Assembly: GCF_042477335.2 (NCBI RefSeq) | Contig: NC_091255.1 | Location: 14,672,501 to 14,736,500, forward strand | DNA from: Ovis canadensis | Taxonomy: Eukaryota > Chordata > Mammalia > Artiodactyla > Bovidae | Length of the DNA: 64,000 nucleotides | Direction of reading: 5' to 3' | In this document: one piece after another, positions 33,025-46,111 of the stretch | Layout: each line of letters opens with the position of its first letter | Numbering within the stretch: the first letter of the stretch is position 1 | The notes under the pieces: generated by a model | Told to the model about the DNA's origin: nothing | The model's input: only the letters and a program-made list of their open reading frames with translations | Database searches by the model: none | Made by a program: the position numbers and the translations under genes

Positions 33025-34150
33025 GTAGAAAATAAATTTATGTCACATTGTAGACTTTTAATGGATGTTTGATGTTTCCTCATTTGGTGTTCAGCTTTGC
33101 CACTGAGATTCCATTTCAACTCTCTGCTTCCTTAGAGGAGGTGTGGGAGCTACTGCTGAGGCTCACTTTCTCCTGGCTTCCACTGGGAAGGAGGGGGGCA
33201 GGCTCATATGCCATTAACCAAACCCCCAGGAACCATCTCCTGCATCACCAGACTGATGAACCTGTGTGTCTGCCTGAAGCTCCCACAGTCACTCTTCTTA
33301 TCTCAAGACAGAGTCCTCTACCCCTGTTGTATGTGTGTGCACTGTCAGTGGTGGTTATTTTGACCTGGCTATTTTCCTACTCTCATAAGATACACCAAGA
33401 TAGACAACCTCTGAACATGGATCATCTATATTGCTCCATTTTTACAACTGAGTTCTTTAAAGAGTCCTGACCTCGAGCTTTCTCTGCAAGCTTCCATCCA
33501 TTTGCTGTCTGTTTCTGGACCACAAAGGATAACAATTCTTATGTTGAAATACTTCTGTATATAGTGATGTCTGTATAAAATATGACTATATTTATATTTT
33601 ACATACACATATGTATATGTACACGTAGTCAACTTAGCTCCCATCTTGAAACTATTATCTCTACCTCCTTTCCATTGGCCCTTCAAGTATTTGAAGATCT
33701 TTAGCACATCAGCCCATATTCTCATTTCCTATGTCTAAAATGATCATTTCTCTAATGACTTTAATCTCCAATAATGTTGTTATGTTTTATTACCAAAACT
33801 CCCTCCTCTATTCCAGTAGATATGTTAGAGTTCATTCAATAGCACTATACGGCTGCCAGTGTGAGAGGAATACAGTACAGTGGGACTATTCTTCCTTGTA
33901 CTCTATTTTTCTGTTAGTGCTGTCTGATTTATCTTTTTTAACCATATATTTATACAACCAGCTCATAATAATCAACTTAGTAATGGAGTGTGCTACTCCT
34001 TGTCCATATTTTAAATATTAAACTCTGCCAAGCAATGGCACACTCCTCTATTTCAGAATTAAAGACTTCACACTAGTCTCTACTGAGTTTTACCATGTTA
34101 GTTTTAACCTCTCACACCCTTTTGAAGAATGTCAGTCTGTGCAGAAAGAC
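33025..34150. other. Intergenic, no gene; possible very old LINE debris
   Basis: No gene seen. The stretch around 33680-33770 (cccttcaagtatttgaagat) is reminiscent of CR1/L3-type LINE 3' ends, at low confidence. An open frame at 33069-33470 has no recognisable family. Confidence 0.3.
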
Positions 34151-34151
34151 C

Positions 34152-34362
34152 AGTTCAGTTCAGTTCAGTTGCTCATTCGTGTCTGACTCTTTGTGACCCC
34201 ATGGACTGCAACATGCTAGGCCTTCCTGTCCATCAGCAACTCCCAGAGTTTACTCAAACTCATGTCCATTGAGTTGGTGTTGCCATCCAACCATCTCATC
34301 TTCTTTCATCCCATTCTCTCACCTTCAATCTTTTCAAATGAATCAACTCTTCGCATCAGGTG
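34152..34362 (-). mobile_element. BovB 3'-end fragment
   Basis: Antisense BovB terminus with TTCAG tail repeats and the cttttcaaatgaatcaactc region; diverged. No clear target-site duplication was found. Confidence 0.8.
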
Positions 34363-34534
34363 TTAATTCCTGTTTTAACTTAACTGTCAATCTTCTGATA
34401 TATTGATCCCTGGTGAACTGCTATTTCTTCAATCTATATGACATTTTTTCCTCTCATTAACTTATCAGAAGGCATACTATATTAGCTTTTTTAGATGTAA
34501 AGCCCACTTTTTACTCACTGGGATTATGTCACCC

Positions 34535-34650
34535 ATTTATTCAATAAAGATGTATCAAGGGTCAACTCTGTGCCAAGAGCCAAGCTGGACATTGAATACA
34601 CAGAGATCAACAAACAAACGTAATTCTTGACCTCATGGAACTTAAGCTTA
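34535..34650 (-). repeat. L2 3'-end fragment (antisense)
   Basis: Antisense L2 end: ttcaataaagatgtatcaag, ctctgtgccaagagccaagc, ttgacctcatggaacttaag. Confidence 0.6.
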
Positions 34651-34823
34651 TTATTCACATTTTTAGAACAGTTTATTAGACAATACTATACTTTCTAAGT
34701 TTTTATATTCAGAATTTTATTTTTTTTTAAGTACTCATCTTGATAATGCAAAAACAGTGCAATGCTAACTGTAGAATTTCTGTGGTGGATAGTTGGGTTG
34801 TTCACTGTATATTTCTTTCTTTT

Positions 34824-35020
34824 TGTTTAGTCCCTCAGTCATGTCTGACTCTGTAACTCCTTGAACTGCCACCTGCCAGGCTCCTCTGTCCATGGGATTT
34901 CCCAGATAAGAATCCCAGCGTGGCTCCTTATTCAGAGGCGCTTCCTGACCCCGTGGGCCAAATCTATGTCTCTTGCACTGGCAGAAGGATTCTTTATTGC
35001 TGAGCCACCAAGGAAGCCCC
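34824..35020 (-). mobile_element. Bov-tA SINE
   Basis: Antisense Bov-tA with target-site duplication atatttctttct at about 34808-34820 and 35021-35033. Head and core are recognisable (gagccaccaaggaagcccc; caggctcctctgtccatgg). Confidence 0.85.
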
Positions 35021-35254
35021 ATATTTCTTTCTACTTTTATATATATTTGAAATTTTTCATAATAAAGTTTTGGGGTAAATTTTACTTGTCTTTCACAAGC
35101 CATGGAATTGTGCATATCTCTTTTTTAAACTCCTTAGATAGCTTTACTTGCTTTTTATGAACTTCAGGATGCTACAGCCTCTGTCCCCCAGAATTCCTGG
35201 TAAAATTATTACATAACATAAAGAACACTCAAAGTAAAGATGGACTATGACTCA

Positions 35255-35365
35255 AAGTAGGAGCCTAGCATGAACTGGCTCTGTGCCCCTTGACAAATCA
35301 CTGAATGTCTCTGAGCCTCGATTTTCTGCATCCCTAAAATGGGATAATATTAACACTCTAAGCTG
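35255..35365 (+). repeat. MIR SINE
   Basis: Contains the core order gaactggctctgtgcccctt, gacaaatcactgaatgtctc, tgagcctcgattttctgcat, ccctaaaatgggataatatt, typical of MIR. Confidence 0.75.
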
Positions 35366-35641
35366 TTTAAAAAATAAATAAAATTATGTACATAATCACT
35401 TATCATATTTAAAATGCATCTACCACACTTCTGCTACTTTCTGAACTTATACACCAGGCACATAAACATCATTTCCTTCTTTACAAAAAATCTGAATTAA
35501 GCAGTTAATATCCCTTCAAGCTTTCTTCTTCCTTTACCCTTTGAAAAATAAAATTCTTAGTAACTCATACCTTTCATGTGTTGTTAGATGATTTGGTTCA
35601 TAAATTTGGTGTCAGAAGAGGTAAATTTTTCTATCACCTTT

Positions 35642-35815
35642 AGTTCAGTTCAGTCACTCAGTCATGGCTGACTCTTTGCGACCCCATGGACTGCAGCATG
35701 CCAGGCCTCCCTGTCCATCACCAACTCCCAGAATTTACGCAAACTCATGTACATTGAGTCAGTGATGCCATCCAACCATCTCATCCTCTGTCAACCCCTT
35801 CTCCTGCCTCCAATC
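35642..35815 (-). mobile_element. BovB 3'-end fragment
   Basis: Antisense, 5'-truncated BovB end (agttcagttcagtcactcag to ccccttctcctgcctccaat). Confidence 0.85.
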
Positions 35816-35984
35816 TTATACTTACCTACTACACTTTAAACTGCTGCATTTCATTTCTTTAGGTATGCTCTGTAATTTGTTTAATCACTTTCGTGTTGTG
35901 GGCTTTCAGGTGGTTTTCTCTGCTTTAAATATTTCTGCAATAATTCTCTTGTGTGTATACCCACAGACAAGAGGAGAAGTACAC

Positions 35985-36072
35985 ATGAGACAGTGAAGGA
36001 CAGGGAAGCATGGCATACTGTAAGTCATGGGGTTGCAGAGTTGGACATGACCTAGCAATTGAATAACAACAA
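35985..36072 (+). mobile_element. Bov-A/BovB 3'-terminal remnant
   Basis: A short sense remnant: gacagtgaaggacagggaag, ggttgcagagttggacatga, ending in gaataacaacaa. A microsatellite follows. Confidence 0.65.
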
Positions 36073-36096
36073 TATATATGTATGTGTGTGTGTGAA

Positions 36097-36133
<37 letters not shown>

Positions 36134-36134
36134 G
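36072..36134. repeat. TA/TG microsatellite
   Basis: TATG, TGTG and long TA runs trail a SINE tail; probably grown from the 3' end of the retroposon. Confidence 0.85.
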
Positions 36135-36855
36135 AGTCCTCATTAAAGATTTTTCTATCAATTCCTAAAAGTAGGATTTCTTCTGTCACAGGTTATATGC
36201 CTTTTAAACTGTGAACAAAACTGACAAAAATGCAGAAAATGTGAAAAGTTTTAATGGAAGGGCAAAAAACATTCCCAGTTGAGGAAAGCCACATAAATAA
36301 GGGTACCAAGAAGCATAATTTGTATTCTTTTATTTCTTCGAAGAAGTCAGCATCTTGACCCTTTGTGTGAACTTGAATGACAAATTCCAGCTCCTGCCAA
36401 GTGACCTCAAACTTTTTGTCAGTCTCTCTTTATCTTCCTCCTGTCCGTTCTGTGATTAAAGTCCCCAGAGGATTAACAACCTTCTAGGAATCTCACCCCT
36501 AGAGCCTTGAAAACCAGTGTTTGCTGCCCTTTGGTTTTTAATCTCAATAACTTCTCACCATACACATACTCTTCACTGTGCTACGCACACTTTCCAGATG
36601 AAAACCAAGGTGTGATTCAACTGTAGTCAAAGAAAAGGAATTCTGCACAATCTTACACACAGACATACACTAACAATCCACTTCCCATCAGCAACTGAAA
36701 CTTAAATTGAGTGATCATGACATAAGATCTTTAAAGAGCTATCCTTTGCCTTCAGTTTTATTAAAGACACAGATGTGTAGTCACACTTAATGGTGTTTAC
36801 TTGGAAGCATGTGATGTTTACCCTTGCAAATGTATTATGCATCCCTCAAGATAGA
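36135..36855. other. Intergenic, nothing recognised
   Basis: No gene or repeat supported. Confidence 0.3.
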
Positions 36856-36865
36856 GTGAACAAAG

Positions 36866-37064
36866 TGAAGCTGCTCAGTTGTGTCCGACTCTTTGCCACC
36901 CTGTGGACTGTAGCCCACCAGGCTCCTCAATCCATGGGGTTCTCCAGCCAAGAATACTGGAGTGGGTTGCCATTTCCTTCTGCAGGAGATCTTCCTGACC
37001 TAGGGATCGAACCCAGGTCTCCCACATTGCAGGCAAACGCTTTAACCTCTGAGCCGTCAGGGTG
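36866..37064 (-). mobile_element. Bov-tA SINE
   Basis: A well-preserved antisense Bov-tA with target-site duplication gtgaacaaa near 36857-36865 and 37062-37070. Confidence 0.9.
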
Positions 37065-38005
37065 AACAAAAGGGCATTGTAACTTCATGTAGTCCGACTG
37101 CTTGCTTCAATTTAGGTTTGGGCTCAAATGAGAAAAATCTCTGATTATCAGTCATCTTGGACTTATTCACAGATGTTGGGCTTTATTCACAAATGATTTA
37201 TGTCTTTGCATAAAAGAGAGTGGGGACTTTGTATGTGTTGCTCAAAGAACCATCAATTGTCTCTCCTGAGGAATTTGTATAAGATCAATATTTATCAATG
37301 CGAGCCAAGAATTGTGCCATACTGCTCAAGAGCCAAATGCTTCATTTTCTGTCTCTCTGCCCCTGGGAGGAGCACAGCAGACTGAAATGTCAGCACAAAG
37401 GCCACTTAAAGTTCTCGCTCAGTTTCTGCTGCTTTAGATACAATGCGAGGTTTTGGCTGAACTGCAGATTTCTGTCATGGATGGACTAACACGTAGTATA
37501 TATATAGATATAGATAGATATTTATCATATATATATAACGTATTTGTAAAATAAATGAGCAAAGAGAAATAAGCAAACGTTGTCACAAACTCTTCACAAA
37601 GAAAAAAAGAGGATAGCCTTGAATGTATTATTTTAAGATATATTAACTGGACACCCACCAGACATTTTTGCCTTGAATGAGGATACAGTTGTTACTTGGA
37701 ATGATCTTCTAGTCATGTATGTAAATAATTAAGAACATAATAATGAAAAGCCCCATATTCTATATTAAAGGTTAAAAAGAATTTCTTGGAGATTCAGAGC
37801 AAGAATCAACATTCTGTTTAGAGAAATTTAGGAAAGATTAAGAATCTATAGGAGTTCAACAGGCTTGTGATGAATGAGGAAGGGAATTTTAGAAAAAGTA
37901 AGGACATAAACAAAAGAAACATAAAAGAAACGTAAAAGACTTTCAGATTGTAGAAATAGAATGTGTTGCCATGAACAATTAGAGGGCTTGTGTCAGTAAG
38001 AACAA
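37065..38005. other. Upstream flank of the L1, no gene
   Basis: No gene seen. A short TA/TAGA repeat lies near 37497-37540. Confidence 0.3.
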
Positions 38006-38009
38006 GTTA

Positions 38010-38140
38010 GTCTGAACTTTTCCATTAGAATTGGATTGTATAAAGCCTTATATACTCCATTAGTGAGCTGTCACCTTCTTTTGTAAGCAAGAGATCCTCA
38101 TATACTTTTAAACATGGAAGTGACATGATCAGATTTCCTG
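38010..38140 (-). repeat. L2 fragment (antisense)
   Basis: Antisense L2 words, best at 'catggaagtgacatgatcag' near 38114. Old. Confidence 0.5.
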
Positions 38141-38373
38141 TAGTGATGCATCTTTCATGCAAGGGGTCAAGCACATTCTTGTGAGTATGGTGTAGTCAAA
38201 GCATGGACTCTTAAGCAGGGCATGTACAAAGAGCAAGAGAACAGCCCTTTTGAGTGACCTGGGCATACACACTACCACTACATACCCTGCAGGACTTTTA
38301 TAATCAATGTCCACCTCTCTTTCTTGATATCTCTGGAGTCAGCTGTGTTGAGGTGCACTATAAGAAAACACCA

Positions 38374-40986
38374 GGGGGGAGGGAAAGATGGCGGAGGAAT
38401 AGGACGGGAAGATTACGTTCTCCCTCACAAATTCCTCAAAAGAACATTTCAACGCCGAGCAAACTCCACAAAACAACTTCTGTAGGCTGGCAGAGGACAT
38501 CAGGCAACCAGAAAAGCAGACCTTTGTCTTCAAAAACAGGTAGGAAAAAATATAAAAGACGAAAAAGGAGACAAAGGAGGTGGGGAGGGAGCTCCGTCCC
38601 GAGAAGGGAAGCCCGTCCCGGGAAGGGAATTTTAAGAAGAGAGGTTTCCAAACACCAGGAAACACTCTCCCTGCCGAGTCTGTGGCGAGCCTTGGAAACA
38701 CAGAGGGCAACATAACAGGAAGGAAAAATAGATAAATAATTAAAACCAACAGATTACAAGCCCACCAGTAACTCCCCCAGCGGAAAAGCAGCACAGACGC
38801 CTGCATCTGCCATTGGGAAGTGGGGGCAGGGCAGGGACGCGCGGGAGGCGCGGGCTGCAGAGCTTTGTAAGAATCGGGCAGGAACGCCCCACGCGCAACC
38901 AGAACGATCTAACTTGGGCTAGCAAACCAGACTGTGGGATAGCTACCACGCGAAAAGCTCGAACATAAGACACCGCCAGGACCGAGCACAGAACAAAGGA
39001 CGGAGCGGAAAAAGCCGGCTGCAGACCATTCCCCGCCGGGGACAGGCAGCCAGAGCCGTAAGGACTGGAAAGGGGCAATTGCAGACCCGGAGAGACTTTA
39101 CTTACCTAACTGCAAGCAGGCTCCTTTGCTAAGACTTCTGGGGGTGCTGGACAGTCACAGTCTGCCTCACGGGGTGCGCCAGCGGTCCACCCAGAGAGCT
39201 GAGCGGCAGCGGTGGAAAAGGTGACAAGCCGCGGCGACCGCGCTCACCAAACTCCTGAGCTACTCGGACCTGGGAAGGGCACAAAGCGCAGTCCCAGCCA
39301 CATTTGTGCCTCTGAGGGCTGCCTGAGGGCCGAACCTGAGCGGCTTGGACCGGGGAAGTGCACGCAGCCTAGGGCCGGCCCCAGACGGTTCCCGGCTGAG
39401 CATCGTAGAGCCGGAGCGGTTTGTGCGCCGCGAGAAAGGACAGGTCAAGCGGGGCTGAGACACTGTGTGCACACGACAGTGCTATTTGTTTGCAGCATCC
39501 CCCCTCCCCACAGCGCGACTGAACTAGTGAGCCTAAAAACCAGCAAACAGAAGAAGTTAAACAGAGGGAACCACCTTGGAAGTGAGCCCACACGGCCCAT
39601 AACATCAGAGAAGAGCCAGATATATTTTTAATTTTTTAATATTTTTAAAATCATTCTTTTTTTTTGCTTTTTGCTTTTTTTTTCCTTTTTTTTTCCGAGC
39701 TTTTTTTTAATTGTTAAGTCTTCTATTTCTCCTCTAATTTTTATTTCTATAACCTAGTATTACTATTTTTTTAAAAAAAAGACTTTTTTTTTTTAAAGGC
39801 AAACACCATATATACTCTTTGGATGGTTGTTGGTATTTTTTTGTTTGTTTGTTTTTTAATAATTCTTTTTTTTTCTTTCTTCCTTTTTCCTTCTGCTTTT
39901 CTTTAATATTGTATCTTTGAAAATCCAACCTCTACTCCAGATTTTTAATCTTTGCTCTTAGGTTTTTGTTGTCAATTTTGTACATTTAAAAACCCAAACT
40001 TCACTACCCAAGTTTACCTGAGAGCGAGATTACTGGCTTGACCACTCTCTCCTCCTCTGGACTCTCCTTTTTCTCCACCAGGTGGCCTCTGTCTCTTTTC
40101 TCCCCCATCTCTTCTCTATCCAACTCTGTGAATCTCTGTGTGTTCCAGACGGTAGAGAACACCTAAGGAACTGGTTACTGGCACGATTTGTCTCTCTCCT
40201 ACTCATTCCTCTCTCTTATCCTCCTGGTCACCTCTGTCTACTTCCTCCCTCTCCTCTTCCCCATATAACTCTGTAAATACCTCTGAGCGGTCCAGACTAT
40301 AGAGCGCACATAAGGAAGTGACTACTGGCTAGCTTGCTCTCTCCTCTCTTGATCTCACCGCATCTCATTCCAGTTACCTCTAACTACCCCCTCCATCTTC
40401 TCTTCTCCTTGTAACTCAGTGAACCTCTCTGAGTGTCCCTCAATGTGGAGAAACTTTTCATCTTTAACCTAGATGTTTTATCATCGGTGCTGTATAGATG
40501 GAGAAGTCTAGAGGCTACTGTAAAAATAAAACTGAAAACCAGAAGCAGGAAGCTTAAACCCAAAGCCTGAAAACATTAGAGAACTCTTGAATTCAGGGAA
40601 CATTAAGCAATAGGAGCTCATCAAATGCCTTCATACCTACACCGAAACCAAGCTCCACCCAAGGGCCAACAAGTTCCAAAACAAGACATACCACCCAAAT
40701 TCTCCAGCAACACAGGAACACTCCCCTGAGCCTCAATATACAGGCAGCTCAAAATTATCCCAAAACCTTTGATGTCTCATAACCCATTACGGGTCACTCC
40801 ACTGCACTCCAGAGAGAAGAAACCCAGCTCCACCCACCAAAACTCCAACACAAGCCTCCCTAACCAGGAAACCTTGACAAGCCACTGATAGAACCCCACC
40901 CAAAGTGAGGAAGCTCCATAATAAAGAGAACTCCACAAATTACCAGAATATAAAAAGGCCACCCCAAACGCAGCAATATAACCAAG
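38374..40986 (+). promoter_or_regulatory. L1 5' UTR with internal promoter region
   Basis: About 2.6 kb lies before ORF1. The first ~1.1 kb is GC- and CpG-rich, unlike its surroundings (for example around 38820-38900 and 39180-39460), then T-rich tracts run at 39620-39910. A YY1-type motif (aaagatggcgg, 38384-38394) sits within 12-21 nt of the 5' end, where L1 promoters carry it. Open frames here (such as 38254-38715) are not genes. Confidence 0.75.
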
Positions 40987-41913
40987 ATGAAGAGACAGAG
41001 GAATACTCAGCAGGTAAAGGAACAGGAGAGTTGCCCACCAAACCAAACAAAAGAGGAAGAAGTAGGGAATCTACCTGAGAAGGAATTCCGAATATTGATA
41101 GTGAAAATGATCCAAAATCTTGAAATCAAAATGGAAACACAGATAAATAGCCTAGAGACAAGGATTGAGAAGATGCAAGAAAGGTTTAACAAGGACCTAG
41201 AAGAAATAAAAAAGAGTCAAAATATAATGAATAACACAATAAATGAGATCAGAAACTCTCTGGAGGCAACAAATAGTAGAATAACGGAGGCAGAAGATAG
41301 GATTAGTGAAATAGAAGATAGAATGGTAGAAATAAATGAATCAGAGAGGAAACAAGAAAAACGAATTAAAAGAAACGAGGACAATCTCAGAGACCTCCAG
41401 GACAATATGAAACGCTCCAACATTCGAATTATAGGAGTCCCAGAAGAAGAAGACAGAAAGAAAGATCATGAGAAAATCCTTGAGGAGATAATAGTTGAAA
41501 ACTTCCCTAAAATGGGGAAGGAAATAATCACCCAAGTCCAAGAAACACAGAGAGTCCCAAATAGGATAAACCCAAGGTGAAACACCCCAAGACACATATT
41601 AATCAAATTAACAAAGATCAAGCACAAAGAACAAATATTAAAAGCAGCAAGGGAAAAACAACAAATAACACACAAGGGGATTCCCATAAGGATAACAGCT
41701 GATCTGTCAATAGAAACTCTTCAGGCCAGGAGGGAATGGCAAGACATACTTAAAGTGATGAAAGACAATAACCTACAGCCCAGATTACTGTACCCAGCAA
41801 GGATCTCATTCAAATACGAAGGAGAAATCAAAAGCTTTACAGACAAGCAAAAGCTGAGAGAATTCAGCACCACCAAACCAGCTCTCCAACAAATTCTAAA
41901 GGATATCCTCTAG
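40987..41913 (+). pseudogene. L1 ORF1 with premature stop
   Basis: ORF1p is the RNA-binding chaperone of the L1 ribonucleoprotein. The frame starts MKRQRNTQQVKEQESC at an ATG. It has a coiled-coil region from about residue 35 to 140 (repeating I/L/E/K heptads, RITEAEDRISEIEDRM), then the RRM-like part beginning NIRIIGVPEEED. A TGA at 41578-41580 (codon 198) interrupts it. The same frame stays open afterwards to TAG at 41911-41913, for 308 codons in all, with the conserved C-terminal domain (PRLLYPARISF). The stop looks like a CGA to TGA change, a typical CpG transition. Confidence 0.88.
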
Positions 41914-41964
41914 ACAGGAAACATGAAAAGGGTGTATAAACCCGAACCCAAAACAATAAAGTGA

Positions 41965-44900
41965 ATGGCAACGGGATCATACTTATCAATAATTACCTTA
42001 AACGTAAATGGGTTGAACGCCCCAACCAAAAGACAAAGACTGGCCGAATGGATACAAAAACAAGACCCCTCTATATGCTGCTTACAAGAGACCCACCTCA
42101 AAACAAGGGACACATACAGACTGAAAGTGAAGGGCTGGAAAAAGATATACCACGCGAATAGAGACCAAAAGAAAGCAGGATTGGCAATACTCATATCCGA
42201 TAAAATAGACTTTAAAACAAAGGCTGTGAAAAGAGACAAAGAAGGCCACTACATAATGATCAAAGGAACAATCCAAGAAGAAGATATAACAATTATAAAT
42301 ATATATGCACCCAATATAGGAGCACCACAATATGTAAGACAAATGCTAACAAGTATGAAAGGGGAAATCAACAATAACACAATAATAGTGGGAGACTTTA
42401 ATACCCCACTCACACCTATGGACAGATCAACTAAACAGAAAATTAACAAAGAAACGCAAACTTTAAATGATACATTAGATCAGTTAGACCTAATTGATAT
42501 CTATAGGACATTTCACCCCAAAACAACGAATTTCACCTTTTTTTCAAGTGCTCATGGAACCTTCTCCAGGATAGATCACATCCTGGGCCATAAATCTAAA
42601 CTTGATAAATTCAAGAAAATCGAAATCATTCTAAGCATCTTTTCTGACCATAATGCATTAAGATTAGATCTCAATTACAGGAGAAAAACTATTAAAAATT
42701 CCAACATATGGAGGTTGAACAACACACTTCTGAATAACCAACAAATCACAGAAGAAATCAAAAAAGAAATCAAAATATGCATAGAAACTAATGAAAATGA
42801 AAACACAACAACCCAAAACCTGTGGGACACTATAAAAGCAGTGCTAAGAGGAAAGTTCATAGCAATACAGGCATACCTCAAGAAACAAGAAAAAAGTCAA
42901 ATAAACAACCTAACTCTACAACTAAAGCAACTAGAAAAGGAAGAGTTGGAGAACCCCAGAGTTAGTAGAAGGAAAGAAATCTTAAAAATTAGGGCAGAAA
43001 TAAATGCAAAAGAAACAAAAGAGACCATAGCAAAAATCAACAAAGCCAAAAGCTGGTTCTTTGAAAGGATAAATAAAATTGACAAACCGTTAGCCAGACT
43101 CATCAAGAAGCAAAGAGAGAAAAATCAAATCAATAAAATTAGAAATGAAAATGGAGAGATCACAACAGACAACACAGAAATACAAAGGATCATAAGAGAC
43201 TACTATCAGCAGTTGTATGCCAATAAAATGGACAACGTGGAAGAAATGGACAAATTCTTAGAAAAGTACAATTTTCCAAAACTGAACCAGGAAGAAATAA
43301 AAAATCTTAACAGACCCATCACAAGCACGGAAATTGATACTGTATCAGAAATCTTCCAGCAAACAAAAGCCCAGGTCCAGATGGCTTCACAGCTGAATTC
43401 TACCAAAAATTTCGAGAAGAGCTAACACCTATCCTCCTCAAACTCTTCCAGAAAATTGCAGAGGAAGGTAAACTTCCAAACTCATTCTATGAGGCCACCA
43501 TCACCCTAATACCAAAACCTGACAAAGATGTCACAAAAAAAGAAAACTACAGGCCAATATCTCTGATGAACATAGATGCAAAAATCCTCAACAAAATTCT
43601 AGCAATCAGAATCCAACAACACATTAAAAAGATCATACACCATGACCAAGTGGGCTTTATCCCAGGGATGCAAGGATTCTTCAATATCCTCAAATCAATC
43701 AATGTAATTCACCACATTAACAAATTGAAAAATAAAAACCATATGATTATCTCAATAGATGCAGAGAAGGCCTTTGACAAAATTCAACATCCATTTATGA
43801 TAAAAACTCTCCAGAAAGCAGGAATAGAAGGAACATACCTCAACATAATAAAAGCTATATATGACAAACCCACAGCAAACATTATCCTCAATGGTGAAAA
43901 ATTAAAAGCATTTCCCCTAAAGTCAGGAACAAGACAAGGGTGTCCACTTTCACCGCTACTATTCAACATAGTTCTGGAAGATTTGACCACAGCAATCAGA
44001 GCAGAAAAAGAAATAAAAGGAATCCAAATTGGAAAAGAAGAAGTAAAACTCTCACTGTTTGCAGATGACATGATCCTCTACATGGAAAACCCTAAAGACT
44101 CCACCAGAAAATTACTAGAGATCATCAATGAATATAGTAAAGTTGCAGGATATAAAATCAACACACAGAAATCCCTTGCATTCCTATACACGAATAATGA
44201 GAAAGTAGAAAAAGAAATTAAGGAAACAATTCCATTCATCATTGCAATGAAAAGAATAAAATACTTAGGAATATATCTACCTAAAGAAACTAAAGACCTA
44301 TATATAGAAAACTATAAAACACTGATGAAAGAAATCAAAGAGGACACTAATAGATGGAGAAATATAGCATGTTCATGGATCGGAAGAATCAATATAGTGA
44401 AAATGAGTATACTACCCAAAGCAATTTACAAATTCAATGCAATCCCTATCAAACTACCAGCCACATTTTTCACAGAACTAGAACAAATAATTTCAAGATT
44501 TGTATGGAAATACAAAAAACCTCAAATAGCCAAAGCAATCTTGAGAAAGAAGAATGGAACTGGAGGAATCAACTTGCCTGACTTCAGGCTCTACTACAAA
44601 GCCACAGTCATCAAGACAGTATGGTACTGGCACAAAGACACAAATATAGATCAATGGAACAAAATAGAAAGCCCAGAGATAAATCCACACACATATGGAC
44701 ACCTTATCTTTGACAAAGGAGGCAAGAATATACAATGGAGTAAAGACAATCTCTTTAACAAGTGGTGCTGGGAAAACTGGTCAACCACTTGTAAAAGAAT
44801 GAAACTAGATCACTTTCTAACACCGCACACAAAAATAAACTCAAAATGGATTAAAGATCTAAATGTAAGATCAGAAACTATAAAACTCCTAGAGGAGAAC

Positions 44901-45782
44901 ATAGGCAAAACACTCTCAGACATAAATCACAGCAGAATCCTCTATGATCCACCTCCCAGAATTCTGGAAATAAAAGCAAAAATAAACAAATGGGATCTAA
45001 TTAAAATTAAAAGCTTCTGCACAACAAAGGAAAATATAAGCAAGGTGAAAAGACAGCCTTCTGAATGGGAGAAAATCATAGCAAATGAAGCAACTGACAA
45101 ACAACTAATCTCAAAAATATACAAGCAACTTATGCAGCTCAATTCCAGAAAAATAAACGACCCAATCAAAAAATGGGCCAAAGAACTAAATAGACATTTC
45201 TCCAAAGAAGACATACGGATGGCTAACAAACACATGAAAAGATGCTCAACATCACTCATTATTAGAGAAATGCAAATCAAAACCACAATGAGGTACCACT
45301 TCACACCAGTCAGAATGGCTGCGATCCAAAAATCTGCAAGCAATAAATGCTGGAGAGGGTGTGGAGAAAAGGGAACCCTCCTACACTGTTGGTGGGAATG
45401 CAAACTAGTACAGCCACTATGGAGAACAGTGTGGAGATTCCTTAAAAAATTGCAAATAGAACTACCTTATGACCCAGCAATCCCACTTCTGGGCATACAC
45501 ACCGAGGAAACCAGAATTGAAAGAGACACATGTACCCCAATGTTCATCGCAGCACTGTTTATAATAGCCAGGACATGGAAACAACCTAGATGTCCATCAG
45601 CAGATGAATGGATGAGAAAGCTGTGGTACATATACACAATGGAGTATTACTCAGCCGTTAAAAAGAACTCATTTCAATCAGTTCTGATGAGATGGATGAA
45701 ACTGGAGCCGATTATACAGAGTGAAGTAAGCCAGAAAGAAAAACACCAATACAGTATACTAACACATATATATGGAATTTAG
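41965..45782 (+). pseudogene. L1 ORF2 with one frameshift
   Basis: ORF2p combines an APE-like endonuclease, reverse transcriptase and a Cys-rich C terminus. The endonuclease is at 41965-42680: [36 protein letters not shown] and SDHNALRLD are visible. The reverse transcriptase contains [40 protein letters not shown] and the catalytic LFADDMILY, near 43650-44085. The C terminus has [18 protein letters not shown] near 45340-45400. Frame 1 runs from 41965 to a stop at 43425. The correct downstream frame is open from about 43345 to 45782. Comparison with other L1 text indicates one missing A near 43343. Confidence 0.9.
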
Positions 45783-46111
45783 GAAGATGGCAATGACGAC
45801 CCTGTATGCAAGACAGGGAAAGAGACACAGATGTGTATAACGGACTTTTGGACTCAGAGGGAGAGGGAGAGGGTGGGATGATTTGGGAGAATGACATTCT
45901 AACATGTATACTATCATGTGAATTGAATCGCCAGTCTATGTCTGACGCAGGATGCAGCATGCTTGGGGCTGGTGCATGGGGATGACCCAGAGAGATGTTA
46001 TGGGGAGGGAGGTGGGAGGGGGGATCATGTTTGGGAATGCATGTAAGAATTAAAGATTTTAAAATTTAAAAAATAAAAAACTAAAATTAAAAAAAAAATA
46101 AGAAAACACCA

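Larger units (their letters stand above)
38374..46098 (+). mobile_element. Near full-length young L1 (L1_BT type)
   Basis: The element spans 5' UTR (38374-40986), ORF1 (40987-41913), ORF2 (41965-45782), 3' UTR and an A-rich tail. A 13-bp target-site duplication, taagaaaacacca, lies at 38361-38373 and 46099-46111. The 5' end begins with a G-run and GGCGGAGG next to a YY1-like AAAGATGGCGG, as in complete L1 transcripts. ORF1 carries one premature TGA and ORF2 a one-base deletion, so this copy cannot supply intact proteins. The rest reads open, indicating recent insertion. It lies in the ~32-kb gap between PCTP-like copies A and B. Confidence 0.93.

Noticed and set aside
38254-39631. Several open frames of 70-155 codons on both strands
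   Set aside because: They lie in the GC-rich 5' UTR of the near full-length L1; GC-rich sequence lengthens chance frames.
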